The translations under genes were made by a program, and so were the position numbers. The notes under the pieces are model-generated. The model saw only the letters and a program-made list of their open reading frames with translations. It did not search any database and was not told the DNA's origin. Positions 32,855-43,978 of a stretch of DNA of 64,000 bases are shown here, in pieces. Position 1 is the first letter of the stretch; every line of letters starts with the position of its first letter. This DNA is from Cylindrodendrum hubeiense (Eukaryota > Ascomycota > Sordariomycetes > Hypocreales > Nectriaceae): positions 1-64,000 of the forward strand of contig JAANBB010000185.1 in assembly GCA_014621425.1 (NCBI GenBank). The letters run 5' to 3'.

Positions 32855-34677
32855 AGGAAGAGTGTTTGTAGGGAAGTTCAGTACAGGCTGATCAAAACTG
32901 GTAGAAACCTTTAACAAGGAGAACGACAATGAAGAGAGGGAGTTTCAAGGCGTCAGAGAGAGTGTGCAAAACCACTGTAAAATATGAGTTTCCCCACCGC
33001 CATTCGGACCAAGCCAACCAAACCTCCGAGTGCGCCTTGGGCGGTGCCTGCTCCCATCCGCCGCCTATACAGAGAACGGACAGCCGATAAAAAGTGAGAC
33101 ACGGCATTTCGGAACGAAAAGGAGGCGGGCACATTTTCCACTTTTCTGAGAAGGGTGTCCAGCTCGCAACATCACCTGACAGGGGCGCAGCGTGGCTTTT
33201 CTGTACCCTCCATCACGTTTCTGGGTTGTTCAAAACCCACCAGTTGGGCAGTTGAGGTGGTGGATATGCACGTCATATTTCTGAGTCGCCTGATAGAAGG
33301 GATGACGGTATTTCAGCCCTCGTATTATCACAAGTAAGACAGAGAGCGAGTTCTGTACCCGTTCTACTCTTCTTGAGACTCAGAAGGATATGGTGCGTGG
33401 ACTCTCAGGGTGCGAATGACCCCCTCGTGGCTTAGAACAGGCTGCGTCAATGTGCTACTTTGGGCCAGGACTGTCACAATGTCCCCCTACATTTCGCGGA
33501 GCCTCGTTTTCCTGTACCTGCCGCATAAAGAGTACGGATGCTGGCTTTTGTTGACCAGGCATCCAATGACATGCATAGACTAAGCTGCGCAAGACACTCC
33601 ATCACCACATCGCCACCACCACCACCACCACCACCTAGTCTGAAGGGATAAATCGAATGACGAGGGATTTTCTAATAGCATATCTCCATCAGCCCATGGT
33701 TGCTCGTCCCCAACATTAAGCATTTCGTAGCGCGCAGAACACCAACTCCAAGTCTCAAATCAGGTTATAGCGGCAGGAGATTCGTATCCTGACATCACAT
33801 CGGTTCATGCAGGACGCACTGATGTCTCGCATTGCCTAGTATTCTAACCGCGAAGCCTGCACCTGACATCATGTAGTCTCAGCCACAAAGCCTCATCGCT
33901 ACACACCAATAGCCTCTCCGTTCGGAGAGGGAGCCATGTGTGCTTGGGAAGAATAGCGCTCTGCGCAACCTTCTTCTAATACGAGCTTTCAACGGTATTT
34001 TCCGAGGTAACCAACGAATTTATGGACCCCGTTGTACCGGAATCTGACCCAATTTAGGTTGAGTTGCCGGCCTTTCATTCAGACTCCTGAAGTGCCAGCG
34101 GTGGAGGCGGAATCTCCCGTGAATGTGGTAGTGTGACATAGGGCCATCAACCCTCCTGATTTTTTGATCCAGAATTCATATCCACGTTATCCACTGGGCT
34201 GTAGAGATTCAGCTTTGGGGGCAGCAACCTGAGGGCTGTCTTGGATGTGCTAGATATGGTCGCCAACAATGTGGTTTGTGGGTGCCTTGTCAACACAGCC
34301 GCGTCTACCACCCCCAAAGGATTGATGCAAGTTGCCATTTATCTCGTCCGTATCCCCGAATTCAGTATAGCTACTTGTCCTGTGGGTTGGTAATTCCGGG
34401 GCTCCCGGTCATTTGCCCCCAGGCCGTGGCGGCTGGAATTGGCGGTGGCACCGCATGGCTGGGGAGTGTGGTTGCCACTCCACCCATGTTGCAGACCCAT
34501 GGCAGAGCCTCGTAGATCTTTACATCCAGATTAGAACCGGTATGAACAGGTAGGGGGAACCATAAAAGGTCTTCTCCATTCTCGCCACATCAACCCTGTC
34601 CAGTGACATCTGTGGATGCCGGCGTTTCGCTACCTCCATCGACAATCACTGCCAATTAAGCCGAAGGTATTTGCATT
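32855..34677. other. Large intergenic region, 1.8 kb
   Basis: It contains a (CCA)7 microsatellite at 33613-33635 and a perfect 8-base hairpin CCTCTCCG-TT-CGGAGAGG at 33913-33930. Short open frames at 32892-33141 (minus) could be extra 5' exons of the small gene, but no splice join is convincing. I see no other gene. Confidence 0.45.
33613..33635. repeat. (CCA)7 microsatellite
   Basis: Seven CCA triplets in a row plus two bases, outside any gene. It is a simple repeat with no sign of function. Confidence 0.85.
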
Positions 34678-37560
34678 ATGGACTCTCCAGGAGAAAATGA
34701 CATAGAAGGAAACTTCGCCAGGTTTTCTTCCAGTCAATTAGAGCTAGTGAGCTTTTACACTGTTGGCGACTTTGCCACGATTTTGTGCCCTCAGACTGAC
34801 CATCTTGACAGCCTTTGGGTAACACACCCATCAGTTCTCAACAGCACCTGCTAGTCGGCGGTCACAGCGTAAATGTGCGGCCTCCAAATGTACAAGGACA
34901 ACCCTCCAAAACTGAGGCTAGCCTTGTGATCGACGGCGGAGACACCAAACAGCTCGAACAAGCGGGGAGCTCCACAGACAAGCCACCACCTCCTACTCAA
35001 GATGTCACACACTTGGTGGCTGGTGTTGGAGAAATCTTTTCAACTACTAGTGATAACTCCTCACTTGGGTTCCATGACGGGACGCAGTCGGATCGGCAAT
35101 CTAACCGGGAACTGGACCACAAATCGCTCGAGGCTCGGATCAGAGACGCCGAAGAAATGTCCGTGTGGTCTGAGCCGGGGACAAAGTTTCTCCCGACAGA
35201 CAAACGGGACAGTATAATCAACAAGGGGACCATTCAGGCTGAACTCGAGTTGTTAAATTTAGGCCCTGGCGCCGACCCCGTGGAAATCACAAACCAAATC
35301 TGGGGCATATCTACGTTTCCGATACCTAACATCAAAAATCCAAAGAAAACAACGAGGCGAAAACTCTTCACTATTCTCCTTATAATGGACGAGGTGAGGA
35401 AAATCTTGGAATTGATTAAAGAGGATATTTATGACAGTGACCTCCCTTTTTTCTTTGATTCTCAGGAAGTATCCCAGCTTCAACGAAATCTCGAGAATGG
35501 CGAACGAATGACAATACAAGCTTTCGAAAGTTGGAAGCCAAATAATCGGGATCAATTTGATCAATATCAATGGAAGATGTTGGCCCCGTTTTGGGAACTC
35601 TGCAGTGAAAAAAATCCATTGATTCGCCATTACTTGCTTGATGGGAGAATTACTCTCCCATTTATTAAGTTGCCAGAGCATGACTCAAACAGATCAGCGA
35701 CCGAATACTCAGGTGGCTTCGGTGAGGTACGGAAGGTCAACATTCACCCAGCACATCACAACCTACACAAGCCTTGTGTAAGATGATTCCATTTATATCC
35801 GTTATTGTATCCGCTAACTGTCAGGAACTCAGCCCTGCCCCAACGAAAAAAACCTCTTCGCGGTTAAAAAGCTTCAGAGAAGTCCATCTGAAGACTTCAA
35901 TACTGAAGCTTCGAATCTTAAGCGATTCGTGAATAAGAAGCATGAGAATCTCATACGCCTTCTTGTTACATTTAAGCATGGCCGCGACTACCATTTGGTC
36001 TTCCCATGGGCTGACGAAAACTTGTTGAATTATTGGCAGCTATATCCCGATCACGCTACTCTCCCCCGTGACACCAAGCTGGCCCAATGGATGGCAAAGC
36101 AATTCAGGGGGTTGGCCAGCGGTGTTCAATTAATTCACAAGTGCATCATTGATAGTAATGATCAAACACTAGCTCCTAATAGAGAGCAAATCTACGGGCG
36201 ACATAGCGACTTAAAGCCTGAGAATATTCTTTGGTTTATGGATGATGAGAACGGAGTTCTTCAAATTGCTGACTTTGGCCTTGCGGACTTCCATCGAAGG
36301 AGCTCCTACAAAGTGCGAGCTAGTGGAGCTGGCGGTTCATCAACTTACCGAGCCCCAGAATATGACGCCGAACAAGTATCTCCATCGTCTGATATGTGGT
36401 CATTCGGGTGCATACTTCTCCAATTTGTGGTGTGGTACCTCCTCGGCTGGAACGAAGTTGATGAATTTTCGAAGGAAAGGGGAGCAGATCAATCCGAACA
36501 CCCTGAGATTCGTGAAGACAAGTTCTTCAGCAATGTCCATGGAGAGAAACGGACAGGGGGTCAGTTGAATGCGACCCTGAAGGAGTCGGTTACCCAGGTA
36601 AGTTCCAAGACCCAGCAATCTATCAAGAGATTAGTCTAATCCTTAACGTAGGAGATTTGTAAATTATACCGATTGGACAGATGCACCGACTTCTTTTGCG
36701 ATGTACTCGACTTGATTCAACATTCCCTGCTTCAGATTCAACCGGATAAACGAGGCAAGGCCGCGAAAATATTCAAGAGCTTCGATGTTATTCATCAAAA
36801 TTGCTTAAAGAGGCCCGAGTACTGTGCCTCGAAATCGAAACGGGATACAGAGCCTGAAACGGAAGAAGGCAACTCAGCTCCTGCATTTGTAACTGAGATC
36901 AGTGGTTCGACTATGTCTACAACACGTGACACCCCCAACACAACGCAGCCAACGGCATTCACGACAGAATCGAGCGTGGAAGGAAGTTTTGTTGACAACC
37001 TTTCTTCAACCAAGCAAGTCAAACCAACCATTTCTGACCACAATGAGGATGAACAAGAACAGGCAAACCAACTTGACACCAAGGAGAAGCTGGAAGTGGA
37101 CTTGGGGGCTGGATCTCAAATCATTAAAACGAATTCAGATCAAAGGGAGAATCCGGAATCGCTCAAAGACGAGGCTCGTAAAGACGAGTCTCCTCCTACC
37201 AACGAGTCTCCTCCTACCAACGAGTCTCCTCCTACCAACGAGTTTCCTCCTACCAACGAGTTTCTTCCTACCAACGAGTCTCCCCCTACCAATGAATCTC
37301 TCCCTACCAACGAGTCTCCCCCTATCAATGAGTCTCCTCCTACCAATCAACTCCTTTCAATCAATGAATCTCATCCGGTCGATGCGTCGCCCCAAAACCT
37401 CCAGCCTACCCAAACTCACGAGGGTCCCCAAACCGATGAGTCTCTCAAAAACGGCAACTCTCGCAAACGCACCTCATTCCGACGGTGGGCTTCGTACATT
37501 TTGAGACCCATTTCCAGCTGTCTCCGCAGCTTGTCGACGGTTTCCGAACGCAGGGGATAA
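34678..37560 (+). CDS. Protein kinase with long N-terminal region and SPPTNE tail repeats
   Basis: Exons join(34678..34746, 34812..35777, 35833..36597, 36652..37560) give 902 residues. Residues 1-320 have no recognised domain. The kinase domain starts with the Gly loop SGGFGEV (about 323-329), then Lys357 in FAVKK, the catalytic loop RHSDLKPENILWF (Asp471; HRD is HSD here), DFGLAD (Asp492), and YRAPE with DMWSFGCIL. The tail (about 720-902) is Ser/Thr/Pro-rich with tandem SPPTNE. The local arrangement (FPWADE, YGRHSDLKPENILWF, ESVTQ) matches the kinase at 44-46 kb, so they are paralogues. The acceptor at 35832 is chosen because it keeps the frame into PCPNEKNLFAVKK. Role is unknown; Ser/Thr kinase by sequence. 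Confidence 0.85.
37190..37345 (+). repeat. 18-bp tandem repeat coding SPPTNE
   Basis: About nine units of 18 bases encode Ser-Pro-Pro-Thr-Asn-Glu with variants (Phe or Leu in the first two places, Ile for Thr). The near identity of the first units suggests recent expansion by slippage. All six frames are open across it. Confidence 0.85.
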
Positions 37561-38398
37561 TACAAGGTAGGTTTTCAATTGGGTCAAAGGTATCATGTAC
37601 TTTCATGATTGGCAGGTGTTCAACTTGTACTTGTTTAATGTGGGTTAAATCCATTTCCAGTACTTAAGCGGGTGATCTCATCTTCGGTGGCGGGTTAATG
37701 CTGATAAGGGGAATACATGATGTCATTTATGGCGGTGATAATTTTCAGCTCTTTATTCCTGGTGTAGGCGTATTGAATTAGCGTTCTATAAATCTGCGTT
37801 TCCGTTTTTATTTTGCAATTATTGAGGCAGAAACCTAGATCATGACAAATGCAGTGCATAATGACGACTCATATATGCATCTAATAATCATATGAAGCTA
37901 GGTCTTATGAACACTTGTGAGGTATTTTCCAGGAATTCAACAAGAGTTTAGAATCTAGAATGTTTTCCAATGCTTCCAAACGCTGCGGTAAACAGGCTGG
38001 CATTATATGAATCACGTATGAAATACTAAGCCCAACGTCCCGTGACGGGTCTTGTCGGGAGATGATTGCGGCAAGGGATCATTGGGAAACTAGGTCAGAA
38101 ATATATATTATGGGCACTGACTTGGTGATGATAGATAATGTGTAATCCAAACCTTATTACACATGTGATATGAAAAACAGTGAGTGATAACGATCAACGT
38201 TTCGAGATCCACGATTAGGCGTAAGAGGGGCGCTTCGTCGCCGGATTTCAGTTCGAGTAGCATGTATAAGACTCCACGTTATGAAGACATGACACTTCAA
38301 ATTGTAATTCAGATGCGTGAAGAATCTCAATTTCATTGGTACATTCTCTCTTAACTTTTCTTCTCGTGTCACGCCGATTTCCTCAACTCCTCCATTGC
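37561..38398. other. Convergent intergenic region, A/T-rich
   Basis: This lies between the 3' ends of the kinase gene and the secreted cysteine-rich protein gene. No open frame with a motif and no RNA gene is seen. Confidence 0.45.
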
Positions 38399-39012
38399 TC
38401 AAACGCAGGAGCTGCTTCCAGCAACGAACGTGCCATCCGAGTTCTCACAACCGCAAACACCGTCAGTGGGATCCTTGATGCAGGTGGTACCGACACCGGA
38501 GGACTCGCCATTGTCGCTACAAGTCGTTAGTTCTTTATCTTGGAATGAACCCGCTTCGCATATCTCCGTTGCGATCTTGTTAAGGGTCCAGGAACTGGGT
38601 CATGACTACTTACTTCCAGAAGAAAGTCCAGTAGTCGTCATCGGACGTCAGCTCATCATCAGTGGGCGCGGTACAGGTGTACGCAGAGCAGGTGCCATAG
38701 GGGGCGCCGTTGTTGCCGTCGTACTGGTGGTCTGTCACAAAGACGGCGAAGGTCTGGGTGCCCGAGACACGAGTGTTGTACGCACACTCAGCTGCCTGGA
38801 TAGCGTTGGAGACCTTGGTGGCTATGTAAACGAAGCGATTAGCAAGAAATACATGATGAATAGGTATCATAGTCCAATAGCCGTAAATACGCACCAGAGC
38901 AGTTGGGACTTGCAGGGTATTTGCCCTGGGTGTTGCTGGTAGCTGGGTCAAGCGTTGCGCTGACGGAGGCTGCGATAGCCAAGAGGGAAACGAAAGTGGA
39001 TAGGCGAAACAT
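38399..39012 (-). CDS. Small secreted cysteine-rich protein (8 cysteines)
   Basis: Exons complement(38399..38516, 38614..38821, 38895..39012) give 147 residues. The first 19 residues (MFRLSTFVSLLAIAASVSA) are a clear signal peptide. The mature part has eight cysteines: one in exon 1 (PNCSG), three in exon 2 (AECAY, GTCSAYTC) and four in exon 3 (TTCIK, VCGCEN, SSCV). That is enough for four disulfides. Donors GTGCGT and GTAAGT and both TAG acceptors are good, and the frame is open through all three exons. The protein is acidic and Thr/Ser-rich, with no enzyme motif. It fits the class of small secreted proteins found as effectors or surface proteins in fungi; no named family is recognised. Confidence 0.75.
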
Positions 39013-40284
39013 CTTGAAGGGATATACTAGAGTGGATAATGGAGGTGAATGCGTGCAAATAGCGAAAGTGGTGGTGAATGCTAGCTTATTAAACTAGTGA
39101 TGTGATGAGAGAAGGTAAAGTCTACTAGCCCAAACGAGCTTGCACTTGACGCCTTTATAGCTGGAATCGATGCTGCCGCTTCACCCGGGAACGCTGTTTT
39201 ACGTAGAGCGAGCAGTTGACATGAAACATCTTGGAGTGGATAATCCAGGGTACGCCGGATCGCGTAGTGGTGCTACTGTGGGGCCGCTGAGGCTTCCCCG
39301 TATTACGGAAAAATTTAGCTGAGAGAATGCGAAGGTCCTTTTCTTGCAAGCTTGGACCAGGGAGGGATAGGCGAGTTTCAAAATGAATGAAATGGATACC
39401 CGGAGACGAAGTGTAGACGAGTACCAGCTTGCGTGTTGTGGTGCGTATTGTGGCGCGTATCATTCAGGCTGGCTGATGGTCGTATTATTTCTGGTCAGTC
39501 GAAGCAATGACGCGGGCTGCAATACACTCGAAGCAACCCCATGGCGACATCCCTTCAAAACGTTACCCACAAATCGCTTTATTTATTGTCGCAGCCGGCT
39601 TGTCGCGGTCGGCTTGTCGCGGTCGGATTCAACCAGGACCCCTGGTAAAGACATGGGTCAGCTGGAGGCGGTACGAAACGATGAGACATCAAACAACGCG
39701 TCAAATTGACAAATTCGACATCTCACTAACGGAGTCAAATAGGGGAAACAAGGCACACAGACTACAATCGCCAGGAACACCATGATTCGCACCTTTCAAA
39801 GTTCCATATATCCAGAAACATATCCATGGCCTCGCCTAGAGATCACTTTCTAAGCTGCACTCATCCGAATAGGCAAGGGTAGGTGGTGACGTGGCTTGGG
39901 CAAGCAGCGTCTGAACCGGCATCCACAAAAGGGGCGTTTATCAAGTATCAAATCTCGGGATGCTTTGTTGGAAACTTACACCGCATATGTTGGAATACAA
40001 CCCCCGAACGTAACGGATGCAAATCTAAACTAAACTCACCGTCTTTGTCGTTCTGGCTGAGGGACGGGTAGGCCAAGACACAGTGATCAAACAACCCAGA
40101 CTTTCATTTAAAAATCTCCAAGCAATCATTTCTTGAACTTATCAGTGGCTGTGTTTGTCTGCAACAGGTTGCCGTTCTTGGAGACGCTAAGGTTGAGAAT
40201 CAAGTCGCAACGATAGGGGCTACGTGAGAAAGATCTGTTATTTAACATTGGCTGAATCATGAAAAATAAAAATAGAAACCCAAC
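39013..40284. other. Intergenic region
   Basis: This is the promoter of the secreted protein gene and the 3' flank of the CorA-like gene. A tandem 14-base duplication (GGCTTGTCGCGGTC, twice) lies near 39597-39625. No gene is recognised. Confidence 0.45.
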
Positions 40285-42326
40285 TCATACAAGGCTATCT
40301 TCCTCGTCGTCCTCCTCATTCCAGCGATCTGCTAACCGTCGTGGGCGGAGCACGGAAAGATAATACCATACGCCCACCGTCAGCAACGTCAAGATGACGG
40401 CAATAACCACATAAATCCACACATATTTCGATACCACCACACCACCGCTACTGCCGGAATTCCAGTCGAAAAACGACATGCTAAAGATTCCCTATCATTA
40501 ATGTTAGCATTCTGCGATGCGTAGTAATCCCAGCAAGAACTTACGGCCAGAAATGTGCCTGGAAGGAATATCATCGTCAAAAGTGCGATGGATTTCATAT
40601 ACCTCGAATCCTTCTTGGTGGCCAGAGCAATCTCAACGTTCGTTTCACCTTGGGCCTATAATCAATCAGCGCCTGTCTTCTGGTGGCTCTTGCGGTGCCT
40701 CGCAGTAGGGGTCTGTCATACCCATTGCGTCGCCATCGCCATCCCATCAACCCGCATTGTGCAGTCTCTGATCCAGTCTTGGTATTCATCTCTAATAATT
40801 TGAATACGATCATGGATCTTTCTTCCAACTATTAACGTACTCTGGCTGTCGATATTTCCAATCTTTATGCCATTCGAATCCCCTTGCTGGAATATATCCA
40901 CCTCTGTGTCATCTTCGTGTCTCTCGTCCCCTCTAGGAACGTCGTCATTCAAAGAAGAATCACTGTCTAGGTTCGGTGCTTCAGGCCTAAAGGGGGACAT
41001 CATACTATCTGTGCCAATATCGGTGTCAATCCTCCTTGTGCATTCCGGAGTTTGATCAGCTGCGCGATAGTTCCTAAACAATGGAACACTCCGCTTCCGT
41101 GACGTGGCATTTTCAAGTTCTTTCAAGCTTTGAATCATCCTACCAAGTTGAGTACTCCAGCTCATCAGCCCGTTTCTCAAATAGGTAGTATCTAGCCAAG
41201 CGGTCCGTTTTGCCACGTTCTTTTTGTCCGTCGCAGCGCGCTTAACTGTGTCCACATCATCTGAATTCATGTCCAGTTCAAGTATCTTTTCTTCCAATTC
41301 GGCAATGCTAGATTGAACAAGCTTCCTGTGTCTCGATCTCTCGAGTTCAGCGAAAATACCAGGCATCAGGACTGGATGCGTTGCCTCTTCTCTAACAAAG
41401 GACAGTCGCTCAATGATATCCTTCTCTATTGAGGCAGTGCAGCCGTAGAGGATCGCGAATGTCAGCGACGATTCAGGGAAGTATGTTTCCGACAGGGCAA
41501 GGTCCGTTTCCCATGCATTTGACGACCGGCAGTTGTAGACTGTGGCGCGCATTAGCGCATTGTTGATTGGGGCAGGATTAGACGCATGAAGTGTACCGAG
41601 GGCGGGCTGTGTGGTTTGTATAGTGTTAGAAGAGAAAAATGGAACATCTGCCCGGCTAATAGCCCGAGCAATTGAGCTATGTGTGAAAAAGTGGTTTGAA
41701 ATAAGTTTGAAAGTCTCGGGTGAAAAGGGTAGTGTTCGGACACCCCGGCGGCCTCTGCCGGTTGCAACTCCGATATCGTCATGAGGTCCCAGTGTCTTTT
41801 CTGGCGATGCTGGAAATGTAGTGACCCTATGTTTTTCCAAAGAGGTGGGGAATTTGATGCCGGTTCGTTGCAACCAGTCGTCTGACGATAATTTATCATG
41901 GCATGGGGTTGATGGCTCCCCGACTCGTTTAGCTAATCTGCCAAGGATTTCGTGTCAGTGATATGAATGAGAGGAAGAACCGATATGGCGAAAGTCATAC
42001 AATAAAACTAGTCCTGAATCACGGTCTTCAGTCTGGGGTAGCTCCTAAAACATGTTTAGTTTTAGCAACATAGAAAAGGTGGTGGAGCTGTTGTCCAATG
42101 TACTGACATTATGAAGCCATTTACTCCATTCGGCGTGCGACTCTAACGACAAAATTTCGGCTCGATACTAATGGCTTATTGGCTTGCTTGCTTCCTTAAT
42201 ACAGACATTAGTGCCTACCTGGTTGCTAGCCAGCATGCTAACGACGGTGCTATCCCGAGGCGCATATTTGAACACGGTTGTAAGGTCACTCTCGCTGAAG
42301 CCGACATTGTCGTGCGGCCAGTCCAT
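40285..42326 (-). CDS. CorA-like (Mg2+ transporter-like) fungal membrane protein
   Basis: Exons complement(40285..40491, 40545..40655, 40722..41937, 42001..42044, 42108..42167, 42219..42326) give 581 residues. The long N-terminal cytosolic part has TFAILYGCTASIEKDIIERL and helical, charged segments. The C-terminus has two membrane helices: SIALLTMIFLPGTFLAGIFSMSFF and YVWIYVVIAVILTLLTVGVWYYL. TFLAGIFSMSFFDWN is the signature of the fungal CorA-like/ZntB-like family, where the bacterial GMN is lost. The last three exons are secure; the short 5' exons (20 and 14.7 codons) are in frame with good splice sites but less certain. These proteins are abundant in Pezizomycotina and rarely characterised; ion transport is inferred from family. 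Confidence 0.85.
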
Positions 42327-43403
42327 GTCTGTAAGGCCGATGTGATTTGAATCTAGAATCTGTAATTCTGAGGAGCGGGATTTCGTTGAGGGCTAGGCGG
42401 TGAGGGATTGCGGGTGGCAAACGGACTATGGGTGTATGTGCTTGTGTAGCGGCGAAAAGACCTCGCTCGAGCCCCGGCAGTCAAAGTTCGAAAATGAGGC
42501 TGAGTCTGGGGCACTTAGGGACAATCAGGCTGCGGCGGACACCCTGACAAAGAAAAGGAGGCGGAGTAAATCGTCTGCGCCTCTCGCTTCTCTATGTCTC
42601 AGCAATGCCGCCGAGCGCAAATAGGCCAGGCCAGTCGCTCCGTGCGTTGTGCTTCGTGGCTTGGGTACGAACTCATAGAATGGTATAAAAATGAAAGAAA
42701 GAGAAGGCGAGAATGCAGTTGCTTTTTTAGTATTAGGCTGCTGGCTGCTGGCTGCTCTAACAAGTTAATATTCTGAGCTGCGATCTGTTGTGGCAAGCTG
42801 CTATAGCATCAATGCGGGCCGTTTATTACGCTTCAGTTGGCCATGTGGTCGATTCATAGCTTGCTTCAACCAATTGCGCTTTTACGCACGCAGGTCAATG
42901 CGACCGCGCGAGTCTAGAGCCCAACTACGCCCCAACAAGGCGGTGTATTGGGGCTAAATGGTGATGTTTCACGACGGCAGTGGCAGGGCCTCAAATCGTG
43001 GCGGAAATTCTTCCGTGGTCGCCTGCGACACGCCACTACGTCGAACTACTCTTCTCTCCGAGTCCATGTTATGCGTGAGCTCTCTTCCGTACGAGTGTCC
43101 AGGGCTGTTTGCTCAACCAGCCTAGGCGAGTAGGCGGCGCGTACTCAACATCCTCGGCCCGCTACAGCACATGGTTGAGCATACGAAGCCCTGCAGCATC
43201 CATCATTTGTCTCACCAGAGCCCAGGGTGGCCGCAGGTGGCTGCAGCGGCCGCGTTTTCTCCTCGTCTCGTCTTACCTCAGTGCTACGACACGTTTTAAA
43301 CGTGACTTTCGCTCATACTACATAACTAGTCCCTTGTCGCACCGGTCTATCATTTTCGCACTTTTCACAACTCACCTATCCACATTGTATTCTCAACACC
43401 ACC
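42327..43403. other. Divergent intergenic region
   Basis: This lies between the CorA-like gene and the small gene at 43.4 kb. It includes three tandem copies of CTGCTGG near 42733-42753. Short open frames at 42400-42776 lack motifs. No RNA gene is seen. Confidence 0.45.
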
Positions 43404-43720
43404 ATGGGCTACAGCTCCCGACTGGGCCAAAAGTCCCGGCCCAAGAAGATGATCGTGATCCACGCCCGGTACGTCGACCAGTCACAGCTGGAGGAGTATT
43501 TCGCGGATATTTTTGGGCATGGGAGTGCCATAGTAGATGTATGGGAAAATCCTTCTGCAAATGTTCCAATAGTTGACCTCAAACTAAGTGGAAACGCGGT
43601 CTCTACCAATGCAAGGTTCCTCGCGGACTTACCAAGGTACAAACCCCATTTCCGACATTTCATACCCTGTGTCTAATTCCTGTTTCAAGGATGAGCTGGA
43701 GGGGCTCAAATACAAAGTAA
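43404..43720 (+). CDS. Small hypothetical two-exon protein
   Basis: Proposed exons join(43404..43636, 43690..43720) give 87 residues. The start is in a strong context (CACCATGG) after a C/T- and A-rich leader typical of fungal genes. The protein is basic at the N-terminus (SRPKKM) with a compact middle (IVIHARYVDQSQLEEYFADIFG). The end is uncertain: the GTACAA donor and CAAG acceptor give a short tail ending at 43720, while another frame after the acceptor reads DELEGLKYKVTLERYQER, which looks more protein-like but needs a different donor. No domain is recognised. Confidence 0.4.
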
Positions 43721-43978
43721 CGTTGGAACGTTACCAGGAGCGGTAATTATTAGCTACCTATGTACCATCAGTCTGGGATGACTGTGTTTTGCTGGTCCGG
43801 TAAGCTGCTCAGCTCGATAGCCGCCATAAAAAGAGAAGAAATATACCTATAAATTATTCGGGGCAGGGATGAGGACATTGGAAATATGAATTTAAACAAA
43901 TACACAAAAGTCCTTCAAAACCATACAATCAAGCATCCTCCAGAACGCCCCCACCAAGGCGATCGTTGTCCAAAGATT

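Noticed and set aside
33913..33930. Perfect 8-base hairpin with TT loop, possible terminator or operator
   Set aside because: Intrinsic terminators do not apply to Pol II genes here, and no gene ends or starts close by. One isolated palindrome in 1.8 kb of non-coding sequence is not enough.
37190..37345. CRISPR-like array
   Set aside because: Units are directly adjacent with no unique spacers and lie in the coding frame of a eukaryotic kinase, so it is a coding minisatellite.
37135..37350. Minus-strand open frames made of VGRRRLVGRRR or SLVGGD repeats
   Set aside because: They are the antisense of the SPPTNE repeat in the kinase tail. Without independent support they are not genes.
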